A stretch of DNA of 64,000 nucleotides, from NCBI RefSeq assembly GCF_001618955.1, contig NZ_LVYV01000055.1, positions 1-64,000 of the forward strand. Direction: 5' to 3'. This DNA is from Tardiphaga robiniae (GTDB taxonomy: Bacteria; Pseudomonadota; Alphaproteobacteria; Rhizobiales; Xanthobacteraceae). Position 1 is the first letter of the stretch. Each line of letters opens with the position of its first letter. A program made the position numbers and the translations under genes. A model generated the notes under the pieces. It made no database searches, was not told where the DNA came from, and saw only the letters and a list, made by a program, of their open reading frames with translations. Below, piece by piece: positions 18,085 through 27,266 of the stretch.

Positions 18085-20649
18085 CTATCCGGCCGAGTTC
18101 TTCTTCGCCATCGCCGTGGTCATCGCGGCGACCAGCGAAGTAAGGTCGTAGGGTTTGCGCACGATCGGCACGTCATCCATCGACGCCGGGATCAGGCTGG
18201 TCTCGCCATAACCCGTGGCGAAGACGAAGGGGATACCCCGCTCGCGCAATGCCTGGGCCACCGGCACCGAACTGCCATTGCCGAGATTGACGTCGAGGAT
18301 GGCCACATCAGGCCTCATGATCGTCAGCGCGATCAATGCCTCCTTGACCGAAGATGCCGTCTTGACCGATGCTGCGCCTTCGTGGGTCAGCATGGTTTCG
18401 ACGTCCATGGCAATCAGAAGCTGGTCCTCGACCATCAACACCTTCAAGCCGCGCATCGACGCCATCGGCCTGTCGTCCTCGCGTCGGGCGCGCACGTTGC
18501 ACGCCGCCACCGGCGCGGGCCAGACAACGAAGCGCGCCGGGATGAGCAACCGCACGCGCGTGCCGGCCGGCTCATAGTCGACATCGCTTTCGCCGCCGAG
18601 GTCATAGGGAATGCTGCGACCGATCAGCATCGATCCAAAGCCCGGCCGCAATGGCGGCGTGACAAGCGGGCCGTCGCGCTCAAGCCAGTGGATTTCGCAG
18701 TCGCCGATATCCGTCCGTTTCCACTGGAGTGACAGCCGCCCCGTGCTTACGGAAAGCGCCCCATATTTGGCGGCATTGGTGGCCAGTTCGTGCAGCACAA
18801 GTGCGAGTACCGAATAGGCTCGAGCGTCGAGCAGAACATCGGGCCCGGTCACCTCGATCGCTTTCACCGACTCGCGATACGGCGAAAATTCGGCATCGAG
18901 CAAGCCCTTCAATGCACCGCCACCGGCGCCCCGGATGACCTGATCATGCGCAAGCGACAAGGCCTGAATACGTCCCTTCAGCGAAGCGACATAATCCTCG
19001 ATGCTGCGGCCATCCTCGACCGGGTGCGAGACCAGCGATTTGATCAACGCAAGGATATTCTTGACGCGATGATTGAGCTCTTCATTCAGGATTTTCTGGC
19101 GCAGGTCAGCCTTGTGCCGCTCATCCGCCAGTAATTCGTTGTGGCGAAGCACCACTTCCACCAAAGCCGAGCGCACAGCCTCGGCGGTGTCGCGCTCGTT
19201 TTGCAGCCATGGCTGGGACTGGCGCTGCACGGTCTCCTTCCAGATCGCGAAGCTCTTGCGCGGCGTCAGCCGATCGCCCAATGGACCGATTTCGTACGTC
19301 TTGTTGGGATCACCCGCCCAGTTCAGCGTTTGCGTTACTTCGCTGCGAAAAAACAGGAGATAGTCGCGCGGCAATTGCGACAATGGCACCGCCAGCACGC
19401 CGGAGACGGCGGCCGCATAGTCTTCAGCGGCCGGCAATCGATCTGACAGGGCGCTCGTCGCCCACACCCGTCCCTCGGCTACCGAATTGATGAAGCCCAT
19501 CAGCGCCGGTACTGCCGCAGCCGGCGGCGCGTTGCCATAAGACGTCCAGATCTTGTTGAGGTATAGGCCAATACCGTCACACGGCATCAGCACGCTAAAA
19601 TCGCGAATGCTTTCCTTGAGCAGGTCTTCGATATCGCCGTGATGCGAAACATTGTGCAACAGCTGGTCGAGATAGCGCTGCGCGCTTTCGCTAGCGGCCA
19701 GTTTGCGTTTTTGAAGAAGCCCGGCCAATTGCATGGAAAAGAACTCGCCAAACATCTCTGCAGCAACGCGTTTCTCCATGGAAAGCGCGCGCGGTGCATA
19801 ATGATGGCAGGCGATCAGCCCCCAGAGCACGCCGTCGTGGATGATGGAAATCGACATCGACGCACCGACGCCCATATTGCGCAGATACTCGCAGTGGATC
19901 GGCGAAACGCTACGCAGATGTGCAAAGGAAAGGTCGAGCGGCTCACCGGATGTGTCGAACTCCGGCTCAATGGCCACGCGCTCACCACTCGCATCCGAGA
20001 CGATACGCACCGTGTTCTGGACGTAAAGCACCCTCGCCTGCTGCGGGATGTCTCCGGCCGGGAAGTGCTGTCCCAGAAAACTCTCGAGATCGCCGCGGCG
20101 CGCCTCGCTGATCACTCGGCCGGAGCCGTCATGAGCGAATTGATAGACCATCACCCGGTCGTAACCGAGTGCGCCACGCAGCAGCCGCGCTGCATTGTCG
20201 AACAGCACGTCGAGATCGTTGCATTGGCCGATGCGGCCAATCAGCAAGCGCGACAACTCCAGAGGTGGTGTTGCATCGCTGGCATCAGCCGGCTCGAATT
20301 CGATGATATTGACGCCTTTGTGCCGATGCACGGCGACGTTGAACGCGGTCTGCGAATGCGCGACCTTGAAATCGATCAGCAATCCCGGGCGCTGCTGGTT
20401 GCCCCATTTGGCGATGGCATTGCGAATGTCGTGCGCCGGCCCCTCGCCGATCAGATCATCCAGCCTGCGGCCATTTATGTCGCCTGATCCCACACCAAGC
20501 ATCGCGCTGGCATTGACCGAATGGCGCCGGACCATCCCGACGGAGCCATCGCAGGCGAGTAGACAACCATAGGGTTGAACACTGCCGGGGATGTGGATTG
20601 GCTCGCGGTCGCAATTGGTCAGGTCGACAGAGGCGGTCTTGATGAGCAT
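18085..20649 (-). CDS. bphP: Hybrid bacteriophytochrome: PAS-GAF-PHY, HWE kinase, receiver
   Basis: An 854-residue red/far-red light sensor kinase. The biliverdin-binding Cys13 lies in DLTNCDREPIHIPGS before the PAS domain. The GAF domain (about 130-310) has Asp199-linked FPAGDIPQQAR, and the PHY domain (about 320-500) keeps the tongue motif PRKSF (463-467). An HWE-type kinase follows, with His527 in ELNHRVKN and WLERDGP near 655. A C-terminal receiver has Asp786 in ILDVNLG and Lys832 near RKPYD. All key residues are intact, so it should be photoactive and phosphorelay-competent. The layout is like Agrobacterium Agp2. An 18-codon upstream extension is open but lacks the usual N-terminus. No heme oxygenase gene is in the window. 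Confidence 0.92.
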   Translation of the reverse strand: MLIKTASVDLTNCDREPIHIPGSVQPYGCLLACDGSVGMVRRHSVNASAMLGVGSGDINGRRLDDLIGEGPAHDIRNAIAKWGNQQRPGLLIDFKVAHSQTAFNVAVHRHKGVNIIEFEPADASDATPPLELSRLLIGRIGQCNDLDVLFDNAARLLRGALGYDRVMVYQFAHDGSGRVISEARRGDLESFLGQHFPAGDIPQQARVLYVQNTVRIVSDASGERVAIEPEFDTSGEPLDLSFAHLRSVSPIHCEYLRNMGVGASMSISIIHDGVLWGLIACHHYAPRALSMEKRVAAEMFGEFFSMQLAGLLQKRKLAASESAQRYLDQLLHNVSHHGDIEDLLKESIRDFSVLMPCDGIGLYLNKIWTSYGNAPPAAAVPALMGFINSVAEGRVWATSALSDRLPAAEDYAAAVSGVLAVPLSQLPRDYLLFFRSEVTQTLNWAGDPNKTYEIGPLGDRLTPRKSFAIWKETVQRQSQPWLQNERDTAEAVRSALVEVVLRHNELLADERHKADLRQKILNEELNHRVKNILALIKSLVSHPVEDGRSIEDYVASLKGRIQALSLAHDQVIRGAGGGALKGLLDAEFSPYRESVKAIEVTGPDVLLDARAYSVLALVLHELATNAAKYGALSVSTGRLSLQWKRTDIGDCEIHWLERDGPLVTPPLRPGFGSMLIGRSIPYDLGGESDVDYEPAGTRVRLLIPARFVVWPAPVAACNVRARREDDRPMASMRGLKVLMVEDQLLIAMDVETMLTHEGAASVKTASSVKEALIALTIMRPDVAILDVNLGNGSSVPVAQALRERGIPFVFATGYGETSLIPASMDDVPIVRKPYDLTSLVAAMTTAMAKKNSAG

Positions 20650-20901
20650 CAAAAAGTCTCTGAAAAGATGCGGCGCTCGAAACGACGGCCGCCAGCATGG
20701 CACGGCTGCACGTTTGAAAAAAGATTAGCAAATACAGCGTTCAAGAGCACCTACCGAAACGCGCACGGGGGGTGGAATAGCCCGATGGGAAACCGGTCAA
20801 CGGGCAAGCGCCGGTTTCGATCCATGCCGAGGCCGGTTTTTTGGATATGGGCCATTGGGCTGCCTCAGGGACAGCCCGAGCCGCTTCCGTCGCAAGCTGG
20901 T

Positions 20902-23900
20902 TTAACGCGCCCGGCTCGAGAAGAACGAGATCAGCACCGGAAGGGTAATCAGGATCACCAGAGGTGCCAGCATCATGCCGGTGACGACGACAACCGCCAG
21001 CGGCTTCTGGACCTGAGACCCGATGCCCTCCGACAGCGCCGCCGGCAGCAGGCCAACGCCCGCTACGATGCAGGTCATGAGCACCGGCCGCAGTTGCAAC
21101 TCGCCGGTCCGGATCACAGCCTTGATGCGCTCATAGCCCTCATCGATCAGCTGATTGTATTGTGACAGGATCAGGATGCCGTCCATGACAGCAATGCCGA
21201 ACAGCGCGATGAAGCCGATCGCCGCCGATACGCTGAACGGAATACCCGTGATCAGCAGACCGAGCACGCCGCCAAAGATCGCCATTGGGATCACGCTCAT
21301 GGCCAGGAGTGTGTCGGCCATCGAGCCAAAGTTGAACCAGAGCAGCACGCCGATCAGAGCGAGGCTGATCGGCACCACGATGGAAAGCCGTGCGATAGCA
21401 TCCTGAAGATTGCCAAACTCGCCGACCCATTCGGTCCGCGAGCCCGGCGGCAGCTGAACGAGCGCGGCGACCTTGTCCTGCGCTTCCTGAATGGCGCTGC
21501 CGAGATCACGTTCGCGTACCGAGAACTTGATCGGCAAATAGCGCTCCTGGTTCTCGCGATAGATATAGGCCGCACCCGAGACGAGATTGATCGACGCCAC
21601 TTCACTTAGCGGGATCTGCGCGATCGTGCCGTTCGGACCGGGTGCGCCGATGCGCAAATTCTGGATCGCCTCAGCGCTACGGCGATATTCCGGCGCTAAC
21701 CGCACCGTGATCGGAAAATGCCGATCGCTGCCGGGCTCATAGAGATCGCCCGCGGAGTCGCCGCCGATGGCGACCTTGATGGTGGCGTTGATATCGCCGG
21801 GCGACAATCCGTAGCGCGCAGCCTTGGCGCGGTCGACGTCGATCTGGATGGTTGGCTGCCCCAACGATGTGAACACGGCGAGATCCGTCACGCCCTGCAC
21901 CGTCGACAGTACGGCCTTGATCTCGTTAGCGGTCTTGGTGAGTGCATCCAGATCGTTGCCGTAGAGCTTGATCGAGTTCTCGCCCTTCACGCCAGAGACC
22001 GCTTCGGAGACGTTGTCCTGCAGATATTGCGAGAAATTGAACTCGACGCCGGGAAATTTCGTCTGCAGTTCCTTGAGCAGGCGCGCCGTCAGCGCATCCT
22101 TGTCCTGCGGCGCCGGCCATTCGGAGGCAGGCTTCAGCGGGGCGAAGAATTCCGCGTTGAACAAGCCAGCCGCGTCGGTGCCGTCATCGGGACGGCCGTG
22201 CTGCGAGACGACGGATTCTACCTCGGGCTGCTGGCGGATCAGCCTGCGCATCTCATTGACGTAAGTATTGCCCTCCTGCAGCGAGATCGTCGGCGGCAGC
22301 GTGGCGCGTATCCAGAGATTGCCCTCTTCCAGCTTCGGCAGAAATTCCAGGCCGAGGAAACGCGCCATGAAGAAAGTCACCACGACGAGACCGATCGCGA
22401 TGCCCAGTACGATCTTTCGGCTGGCGACCGCCCAGTGCAGCACCGGCATATAGAGGCGATGCAGCTGGCGCATGATCCAGGTTTCGGTCTCGTGGACATG
22501 CGCTGGCAGAATGATCGCGCTCAGCGCAGGCGTAACAGTGAATGTCGCTATCAGGCCACCGGCCAGCGCATAAGCATAGGTCCGCGCCATCGGTCCAAAG
22601 ATATTGCCCTCGACGCCAGACAGCGTGAACAGCGGCAGGAACGCGGCGATGATGATAGCGGCGGCAAAGAAGATCGAGCGCGACACGTCAGCGGATGCGC
22701 TGAGGATGCCATGCTTCTTCATGCCCATGATGGTCTCGGGCGAGATGTGGCTACGCTCCGCTTCGGAAAGCTCCGTTGTCTGGGTCAGCCGTCTGAAGAT
22801 GGCCTCCACCATGATGACGGTGCCATCCACGATCAGGCCGAAATCGATGGCGCCTACCGATAGAAGGTTGGCGGATTCGCCGCGTAGCACCAGAATGATG
22901 ACAGCGAAAAACAAAGCGAATGGAATGGTGGCGCCGACGATCAGCGCGCTGCGCAGGTTGCCGAGGAACATCCACTGCAGCAGTACGATCAGCAGGATGC
23001 CGACGACCATGTTGTGCAGCACCGTATGCGTGGTGGTGTCGATCAGGTCCTTGCGGTCATAGATGCGTTCGATCCGCACACCGGGCGGCAGGATGCCTCC
23101 GCGATTGATCTGCTGCACCAATTGTTCGACACGCGCGATGGTCGGCGAACTCTTCTCGCCGCGGCGCATCAGCACGATGCCCTGGACGATATCGTCCTCC
23201 TGATTGAGACCGGCAATGCCGAGGCGCGGCTTCTCGCCGACCGACACCGTGGCGACGTCCTTGACCAGAACCGGATTGCCGTTGGTCTGGGAGATCATCG
23301 TATTGGAAAGGTCATCGATCGACCGAATGAGGCCAACACCGCGAACCACGGCCGATTGAGGGCCAATATTCACGGTGTTGCCGCCGACATTGATATTGGC
23401 ATTGCCGACGGCGGTTAGCAGTTGTGGCAGCGTCAAGCCATAGGCAACGAGCTTGCTGAAGTCGACTTGGATTTCATAGGTTTTGGTCTTGCCACCCCAA
23501 CCAATGACGTCGATGACGCCAGGCACCGCACGAAAGCGGCGCTGCATCACCCAGTCCTGCAGGGTCTTGAGATCGAGTACGCTGTAGTTCGGCGGTCCCA
23601 CCAGACGATAACGGAAGATTTCACCCACCGCGGAGATCGGCGATATCGTCGGCTGTGCATTGCCCGGCAAGGTCCCGAGCTGCGACAACCGGTTCAGGAC
23701 CTGCTGCAACGCTTCGTCATAGGTGTAGTCGAACGAAAACTGCAATTTGACGTCGGAGAGACCGTAGAGCGAGATGGTGCGAATCGTTTTGAGGTTCTTG
23801 ATGCCCGCGACCTGCGCTTCGATCGGGATCGTGATGTAGCGTTCGATTTCCTCGGCAGAGAGACCGTTGCTCTGCGTCACAATATCGACCATCGGCGGGG

Positions 23901-24024
23901 TCGGATCGGGATAGGCTTCGATATTTAGCTGGTTGAAGGCAAACAGGCCGCCGATCAGAACGACGGCGAACATCGCTACCATCAGGAAGCGACGGTCGAC
24001 GGCCAGAGCAACAAGACGATCCAT
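20902..24024 (-). CDS. CzcA/CusA-family heavy-metal RND efflux permease
   Basis: A 1040-residue inner-membrane proton/metal antiporter with 12 helices and two large periplasmic loops. The HME-RND signature IDFGLIVDGTVIMVE keeps both Asp and the Glu of the proton relay seen in CzcA-type pumps. Further family features are PTPPMVDIVTQSNGLSAEE near the N-terminus and SAAIGFIALFGIAVMDGIL near the C-terminus. The metal (Co/Zn/Cd, Ni or Cu/Ag) cannot be decided from what I can see. The start lies 36 bases after the stop of the adaptor gene, so the two form an operon. No outer-membrane factor is included. Confidence 0.92.
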   Translation of the reverse strand: MDRLVALAVDRRFLMVAMFAVVLIGGLFAFNQLNIEAYPDPTPPMVDIVTQSNGLSAEEIERYITIPIEAQVAGIKNLKTIRTISLYGLSDVKLQFSFDYTYDEALQQVLNRLSQLGTLPGNAQPTISPISAVGEIFRYRLVGPPNYSVLDLKTLQDWVMQRRFRAVPGVIDVIGWGGKTKTYEIQVDFSKLVAYGLTLPQLLTAVGNANINVGGNTVNIGPQSAVVRGVGLIRSIDDLSNTMISQTNGNPVLVKDVATVSVGEKPRLGIAGLNQEDDIVQGIVLMRRGEKSSPTIARVEQLVQQINRGGILPPGVRIERIYDRKDLIDTTTHTVLHNMVVGILLIVLLQWMFLGNLRSALIVGATIPFALFFAVIILVLRGESANLLSVGAIDFGLIVDGTVIMVEAIFRRLTQTTELSEAERSHISPETIMGMKKHGILSASADVSRSIFFAAAIIIAAFLPLFTLSGVEGNIFGPMARTYAYALAGGLIATFTVTPALSAIILPAHVHETETWIMRQLHRLYMPVLHWAVASRKIVLGIAIGLVVVTFFMARFLGLEFLPKLEEGNLWIRATLPPTISLQEGNTYVNEMRRLIRQQPEVESVVSQHGRPDDGTDAAGLFNAEFFAPLKPASEWPAPQDKDALTARLLKELQTKFPGVEFNFSQYLQDNVSEAVSGVKGENSIKLYGNDLDALTKTANEIKAVLSTVQGVTDLAVFTSLGQPTIQIDVDRAKAARYGLSPGDINATIKVAIGGDSAGDLYEPGSDRHFPITVRLAPEYRRSAEAIQNLRIGAPGPNGTIAQIPLSEVASINLVSGAAYIYRENQERYLPIKFSVRERDLGSAIQEAQDKVAALVQLPPGSRTEWVGEFGNLQDAIARLSIVVPISLALIGVLLWFNFGSMADTLLAMSVIPMAIFGGVLGLLITGIPFSVSAAIGFIALFGIAVMDGILILSQYNQLIDEGYERIKAVIRTGELQLRPVLMTCIVAGVGLLPAALSEGIGSQVQKPLAVVVVTGMMLAPLVILITLPVLISFFSSRAR

Positions 24025-24060
24025 CCAGATCGGACCTTTCAGAAGAGCCGAAGCTGGGGG

Positions 24061-25302
24061 TTAGCTGGCGGAGGCCGCGCGATCGATAAACAGGCTGCCT
24101 TTGGTGACGATGCGTTCGCCGGCTTTCAGGTTGCCATGGACCTCGACGAGATTGCCATTGGTCATACCGGTCTTGATCGTGCGCAGTTCGATGGTCTTGT
24201 CGTCATGCGCGACCCAGACGCGGACCTGATCGCCTTCATAGATCAGCGCCGTTTTCGGCACGCCGATCGTCGGCTGGTCGCCAGGCGCGTAGATCGTCAC
24301 GGTGGTGAACATTTCGGGCTTCAGCAAACCGTTGCTGTTGTCCAGCGTAGCGCGGACCAAGAGACGGCGCGTAGCGGGATCGAGCGCAGTCGCGACATAG
24401 CTGATGCGGCCAGTGAGCACGCGGCCCGGCAGCGCCAGTGCGGTGAAGCTCATTTCCTGACCGATCTGCACGGCAGCAGCTTCGGTCTCGCGCACGAAGG
24501 CAGTGAGCCACACTGATGAGAGATCGCCGATCACGAAGACTGGATCGGCAGCGCCGGCGCTGATGTACTGGCCGGGGCCGATCTTGCGCTGAACCACCGT
24601 GCCTGCAAGCGGCGCGTAGATCGTCGTTTCCGGATTGATGCGGCCCTTCTCCTGAAACGCCGTGATGGCGTCTTCCGAGAGGCCAAGAATGCGCAGGCGA
24701 TTGCGTGCGGCTTCAAGTGCCGTGTCGGCGGTGCGCAGATCGTTCTGTGCCTGCAGCAGCGTGGCCTGGCTCTGCTGATAGTCTTTCAGCGGCACAGCCT
24801 TGCCTTCGAACAGGTCGCGGGCGCGCTTGTCCTGGATCTGCGCGAGGTCGAATTGCGACTTCGCCTTGTTGAGCGCCGTGGTTGCTGCAACGAAATCATT
24901 CTGCGCGCCAACGGTGTCGGCCGCTTCGATGACGAAGAGCGGCTGGCCCTTTTCGACGTGGTCGCCTGGTTTGGCGAGCAGCTTGGTGACGCGGCCGGCA
25001 TAAGGTGAGAAGATCGGGGTCGAGCGGTCCTCATCGACGGCAATCTTGCCCTCGGTGACATGTTCGGCGCGGAAGGCACGCACGGTGACCGGCTCGATGG
25101 TCAGGCTCGCCCATTCCGACGGCGACGCCGCATAGCGCTGCGGGTTCTTCCGCGACTGGCTCGAAACGTCGGAATGCCCCTTCGACGGGGTGGACAGCCG
25201 CACGTAGCCGATGCCTGCGGCAACCAGCATGGCAGCAATGCAACCGCCCGCGATCAGGCGCTTTCCGCTAAACAGCTGAGATCGTTGATCTAAATTCGTC
25301 AC
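24061..25302 (-). CDS. RND efflux periplasmic adaptor (CzcB-like membrane fusion protein)
   Basis: About 413 residues. An N-terminal membrane anchor (about 15-37, LIAGGCIAAMLVAAGIGYV) is followed by a first half-lipoyl segment (FSPYAGRVTKLLAKPGDHVEKG), a helical hairpin, and the second half (IYAPLAGTVVQRKIGPGQYIS). Beta-barrel and membrane-proximal domains complete the fold. It bridges the CzcA-type permease to an outer-membrane channel. I prefer the GTG start at 25302, preceded by AAGGA; the frame stays open 18 codons further. It lacks the His-rich N-terminal metal-binding stretch of classic CzcB. Confidence 0.9.
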   Translation of the reverse strand: MTNLDQRSQLFSGKRLIAGGCIAAMLVAAGIGYVRLSTPSKGHSDVSSQSRKNPQRYAASPSEWASLTIEPVTVRAFRAEHVTEGKIAVDEDRSTPIFSPYAGRVTKLLAKPGDHVEKGQPLFVIEAADTVGAQNDFVAATTALNKAKSQFDLAQIQDKRARDLFEGKAVPLKDYQQSQATLLQAQNDLRTADTALEAARNRLRILGLSEDAITAFQEKGRINPETTIYAPLAGTVVQRKIGPGQYISAGAADPVFVIGDLSSVWLTAFVRETEAAAVQIGQEMSFTALALPGRVLTGRISYVATALDPATRRLLVRATLDNSNGLLKPEMFTTVTIYAPGDQPTIGVPKTALIYEGDQVRVWVAHDDKTIELRTIKTGMTNGNLVEVHGNLKAGERIVTKGSLFIDRAASAS

Positions 25303-25450
25303 TGTCCAGTCCTTGGTAGGAAACGCACTTATTCCGCGGCGATTTGTCCCATTCACGCGCTAATAGTGCGCATCTGGGCGTTCAGACAATCTAAAAACGC
25401 GTGTGCACTTACGAATCTTCGTTAAAATTTTGAAATCCTGCGAATGGGTT

Positions 25451-26848
25451 TCAATTGCCGGACGGCCATACCGCCGGATGGCTGCCTAGGGGCATGGCCG
25501 GACGCGCCCACGATGCCGGGGTTCGCGATAACACGGCTGCATGACGGACCGCCGACAACTGGCCAAATCCGGATGGCATATCCTCGGTAAAGGCTTTGAC
25601 CATCTCCCCCTTGAGGTCTTTGACCGCGAGACCCTCCGCGATCCTTCCCATATCCCACAGCCATTGACCGGTGCGGGCAAGAGAGACCTGCACGTGCCAG
25701 CTGCCGCCTTCACGCGCCTGACGTGCGCGTGCGATCATGGCGCCGAACGCCATTAAGTAGCCGGTGGCGTGATCGAGCATCTGCGCCGGCAATTCCTTCG
25801 GCCCGTCGACACCCGCCGCCTGGCCTTCGGCATGGTTGAAGCCGGTGGCGCATTGCACCAGTGAATCGAAACCACGACGTTCCGCCCAGGGCCCGGAGCG
25901 GCCGTAAGCGGAGAGCGAGACATAGACGATACCGGGACTGACACGGGCCGCATCCTCCGGCGAGAAGCCGAGCGCCGCGAGCGATTGCGGGCGGTAGCCC
26001 TGCGAGAAGATATCCGCCTGCGCGAGCAATCCTCGCAGGGTGTCGCGCCCTTGCTCGCTCTGGAGATCCACGAAGCTCGAGAACTTGCCGCGGCCGGTAT
26101 CGATGGTGAGCCACGGGATCGCCGGCAGATCGGGACTGGAGACCAGCATGACATCCGCGCCATGGGCCGCAAGCGTACGACCAGCGACGGGACCGGCGAT
26201 GACGCGTGAGAGATCGAGTACGCGCAGACCGGCAAGGGGCCGGGCGCCGATCGGCCACAGCTTCGGTTCGGCGTCACCGATCCGGGTGATCTCAACGAGC
26301 GGCAGTTCAGCAACGGCTGTGGCCTGCGGCAGCGCCATCCATTCGTCATGGGATCGCATCAGCGCGACCACGCCGCCGGCCGCATAGGCTCCGGTCTCGA
26401 AGGCCTCGCCGTTCCAGTGCATCAACGCCGCCTGCACCGCCTCACGCGTCGGCGTGCATGACAGCACCTGGCAGACAGCGTCGCGATGATGCAGAAAATT
26501 GGTATGCAGCCGCACGAACTTGCCGTCACCGGTCTTGTAGACGCCGGCGATCGCATCCCAGGCGGGCGGCGGCGGATTGCCGTCGCAGCGCAGATAGCGC
26601 TCGCTGCGGCATTCGACGATGGCGTGGCGCATGTCGACAGAGACAGTCTGCGTCTGCCCGCTGCGTAACCGCCAGATTTCGGCAGCCGCCATTCCGGCTG
26701 CAGCGATACTGACCTGAGCGGCTGCACCGACATGGAATGACGACGGCAATTGCGGCTCATTGCCGGTCAGCGCGACACGCTGGAGCGCCGCAATATCACC
26801 GCCAGCCTGCCTCCAGAGGTCGGCGAGCAGTTCACGAATGCCGTGCAT
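25451..26848 (-). CDS. CaiB/BaiF-type (family III) CoA-transferase, rearranged/duplicated layout
   Basis: About 465 residues. The sequence that normally opens a family III CoA-transferase (PLAGLRVLDLSRVIAGPVA, then the Asp-containing FVDLQSEQG, ADIFSQGYRP and VYVSLSAYG) begins only near residue 225. The first 220 residues resemble the middle/late part of the family (AGMAAAEIWRLRSGQTQTVSVDM). A similar segment recurs at the C-terminus (HATGYLMAFGAMIARARQAREG). So the protein looks like a partial tandem duplication, with the N-terminal copy being an incomplete domain. Start 26848 follows GGGAGGACGTTG; nine upstream codons are open without a site. It is a single gene with no pathway neighbours, so the acid substrate is unknown. 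Confidence 0.85.
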   Translation of the reverse strand: MHGIRELLADLWRQAGGDIAALQRVALTGNEPQLPSSFHVGAAAQVSIAAAGMAAAEIWRLRSGQTQTVSVDMRHAIVECRSERYLRCDGNPPPPAWDAIAGVYKTGDGKFVRLHTNFLHHRDAVCQVLSCTPTREAVQAALMHWNGEAFETGAYAAGGVVALMRSHDEWMALPQATAVAELPLVEITRIGDAEPKLWPIGARPLAGLRVLDLSRVIAGPVAGRTLAAHGADVMLVSSPDLPAIPWLTIDTGRGKFSSFVDLQSEQGRDTLRGLLAQADIFSQGYRPQSLAALGFSPEDAARVSPGIVYVSLSAYGRSGPWAERRGFDSLVQCATGFNHAEGQAAGVDGPKELPAQMLDHATGYLMAFGAMIARARQAREGGSWHVQVSLARTGQWLWDMGRIAEGLAVKDLKGEMVKAFTEDMPSGFGQLSAVRHAAVLSRTPASWARPAMPLGSHPAVWPSGN

Positions 26849-26946
26849 CAACGTCCTCCCCCTTTCCCACGCCACCGATTCAGCTCACGCTTCCAGGTGA
26901 CCACATCCGTCATCGCATCATTTTGCACAAGCATGGAGGAGAGACC

Positions 26947-27234
26947 ATGGCCACCATCGATCCATTGACTGCCGGCGCCGTGGTGCTGGCCACGGCTGCC
27001 ACCGACGCGGTCTATGTGATGTTCACCTCTGCGGTGGTGGCCCGTCGGCGCGTACCTGCGGCCACCTGGAGCAGCGTCTGGTATGTACTCTCGTCCTATG
27101 CCGTCATCAGCTATACCGAAAACTGGATGTATGTGGGTTTCGCCGCCGTCGGTTCATGGATCGGCGCCTATGCCACTATTACTTTCCTGCACCGGCCACC
27201 CGGCGGACCGCCAGTCGGTGCATCACCTGAATAG
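26947..27234 (+). CDS. Small membrane protein, unknown
   Basis: A 95-residue protein preceded by GGAGGAGAGACC, a very strong ribosome binding site. It has three hydrophobic segments (about 8-30, 43-57 and 63-81) and a Pro/Gly-rich tail. Polar YTENWMY residues sit between the last two helices. I do not recognise a family. It faces away from the CoA-transferase and towards the end of dnaE2, with 32 bases between its stop and that of dnaE2. Confidence 0.7.
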   Translation: MATIDPLTAGAVVLATAATDAVYVMFTSAVVARRRVPAATWSSVWYVLSSYAVISYTENWMYVGFAAVGSWIGAYATITFLHRPPGGPPVGASPE

Positions 27235-27266
27235 GTAAGAACGGCTGAATGGTAGCTGAACGACGC

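Noticed and set aside
20750-20870. Terminator candidates between phytochrome and czcA-type genes
   Set aside because: GC-rich stems (GAAACCGG/CCGGTTTC) exist but are not followed by T-runs in the direction needed.
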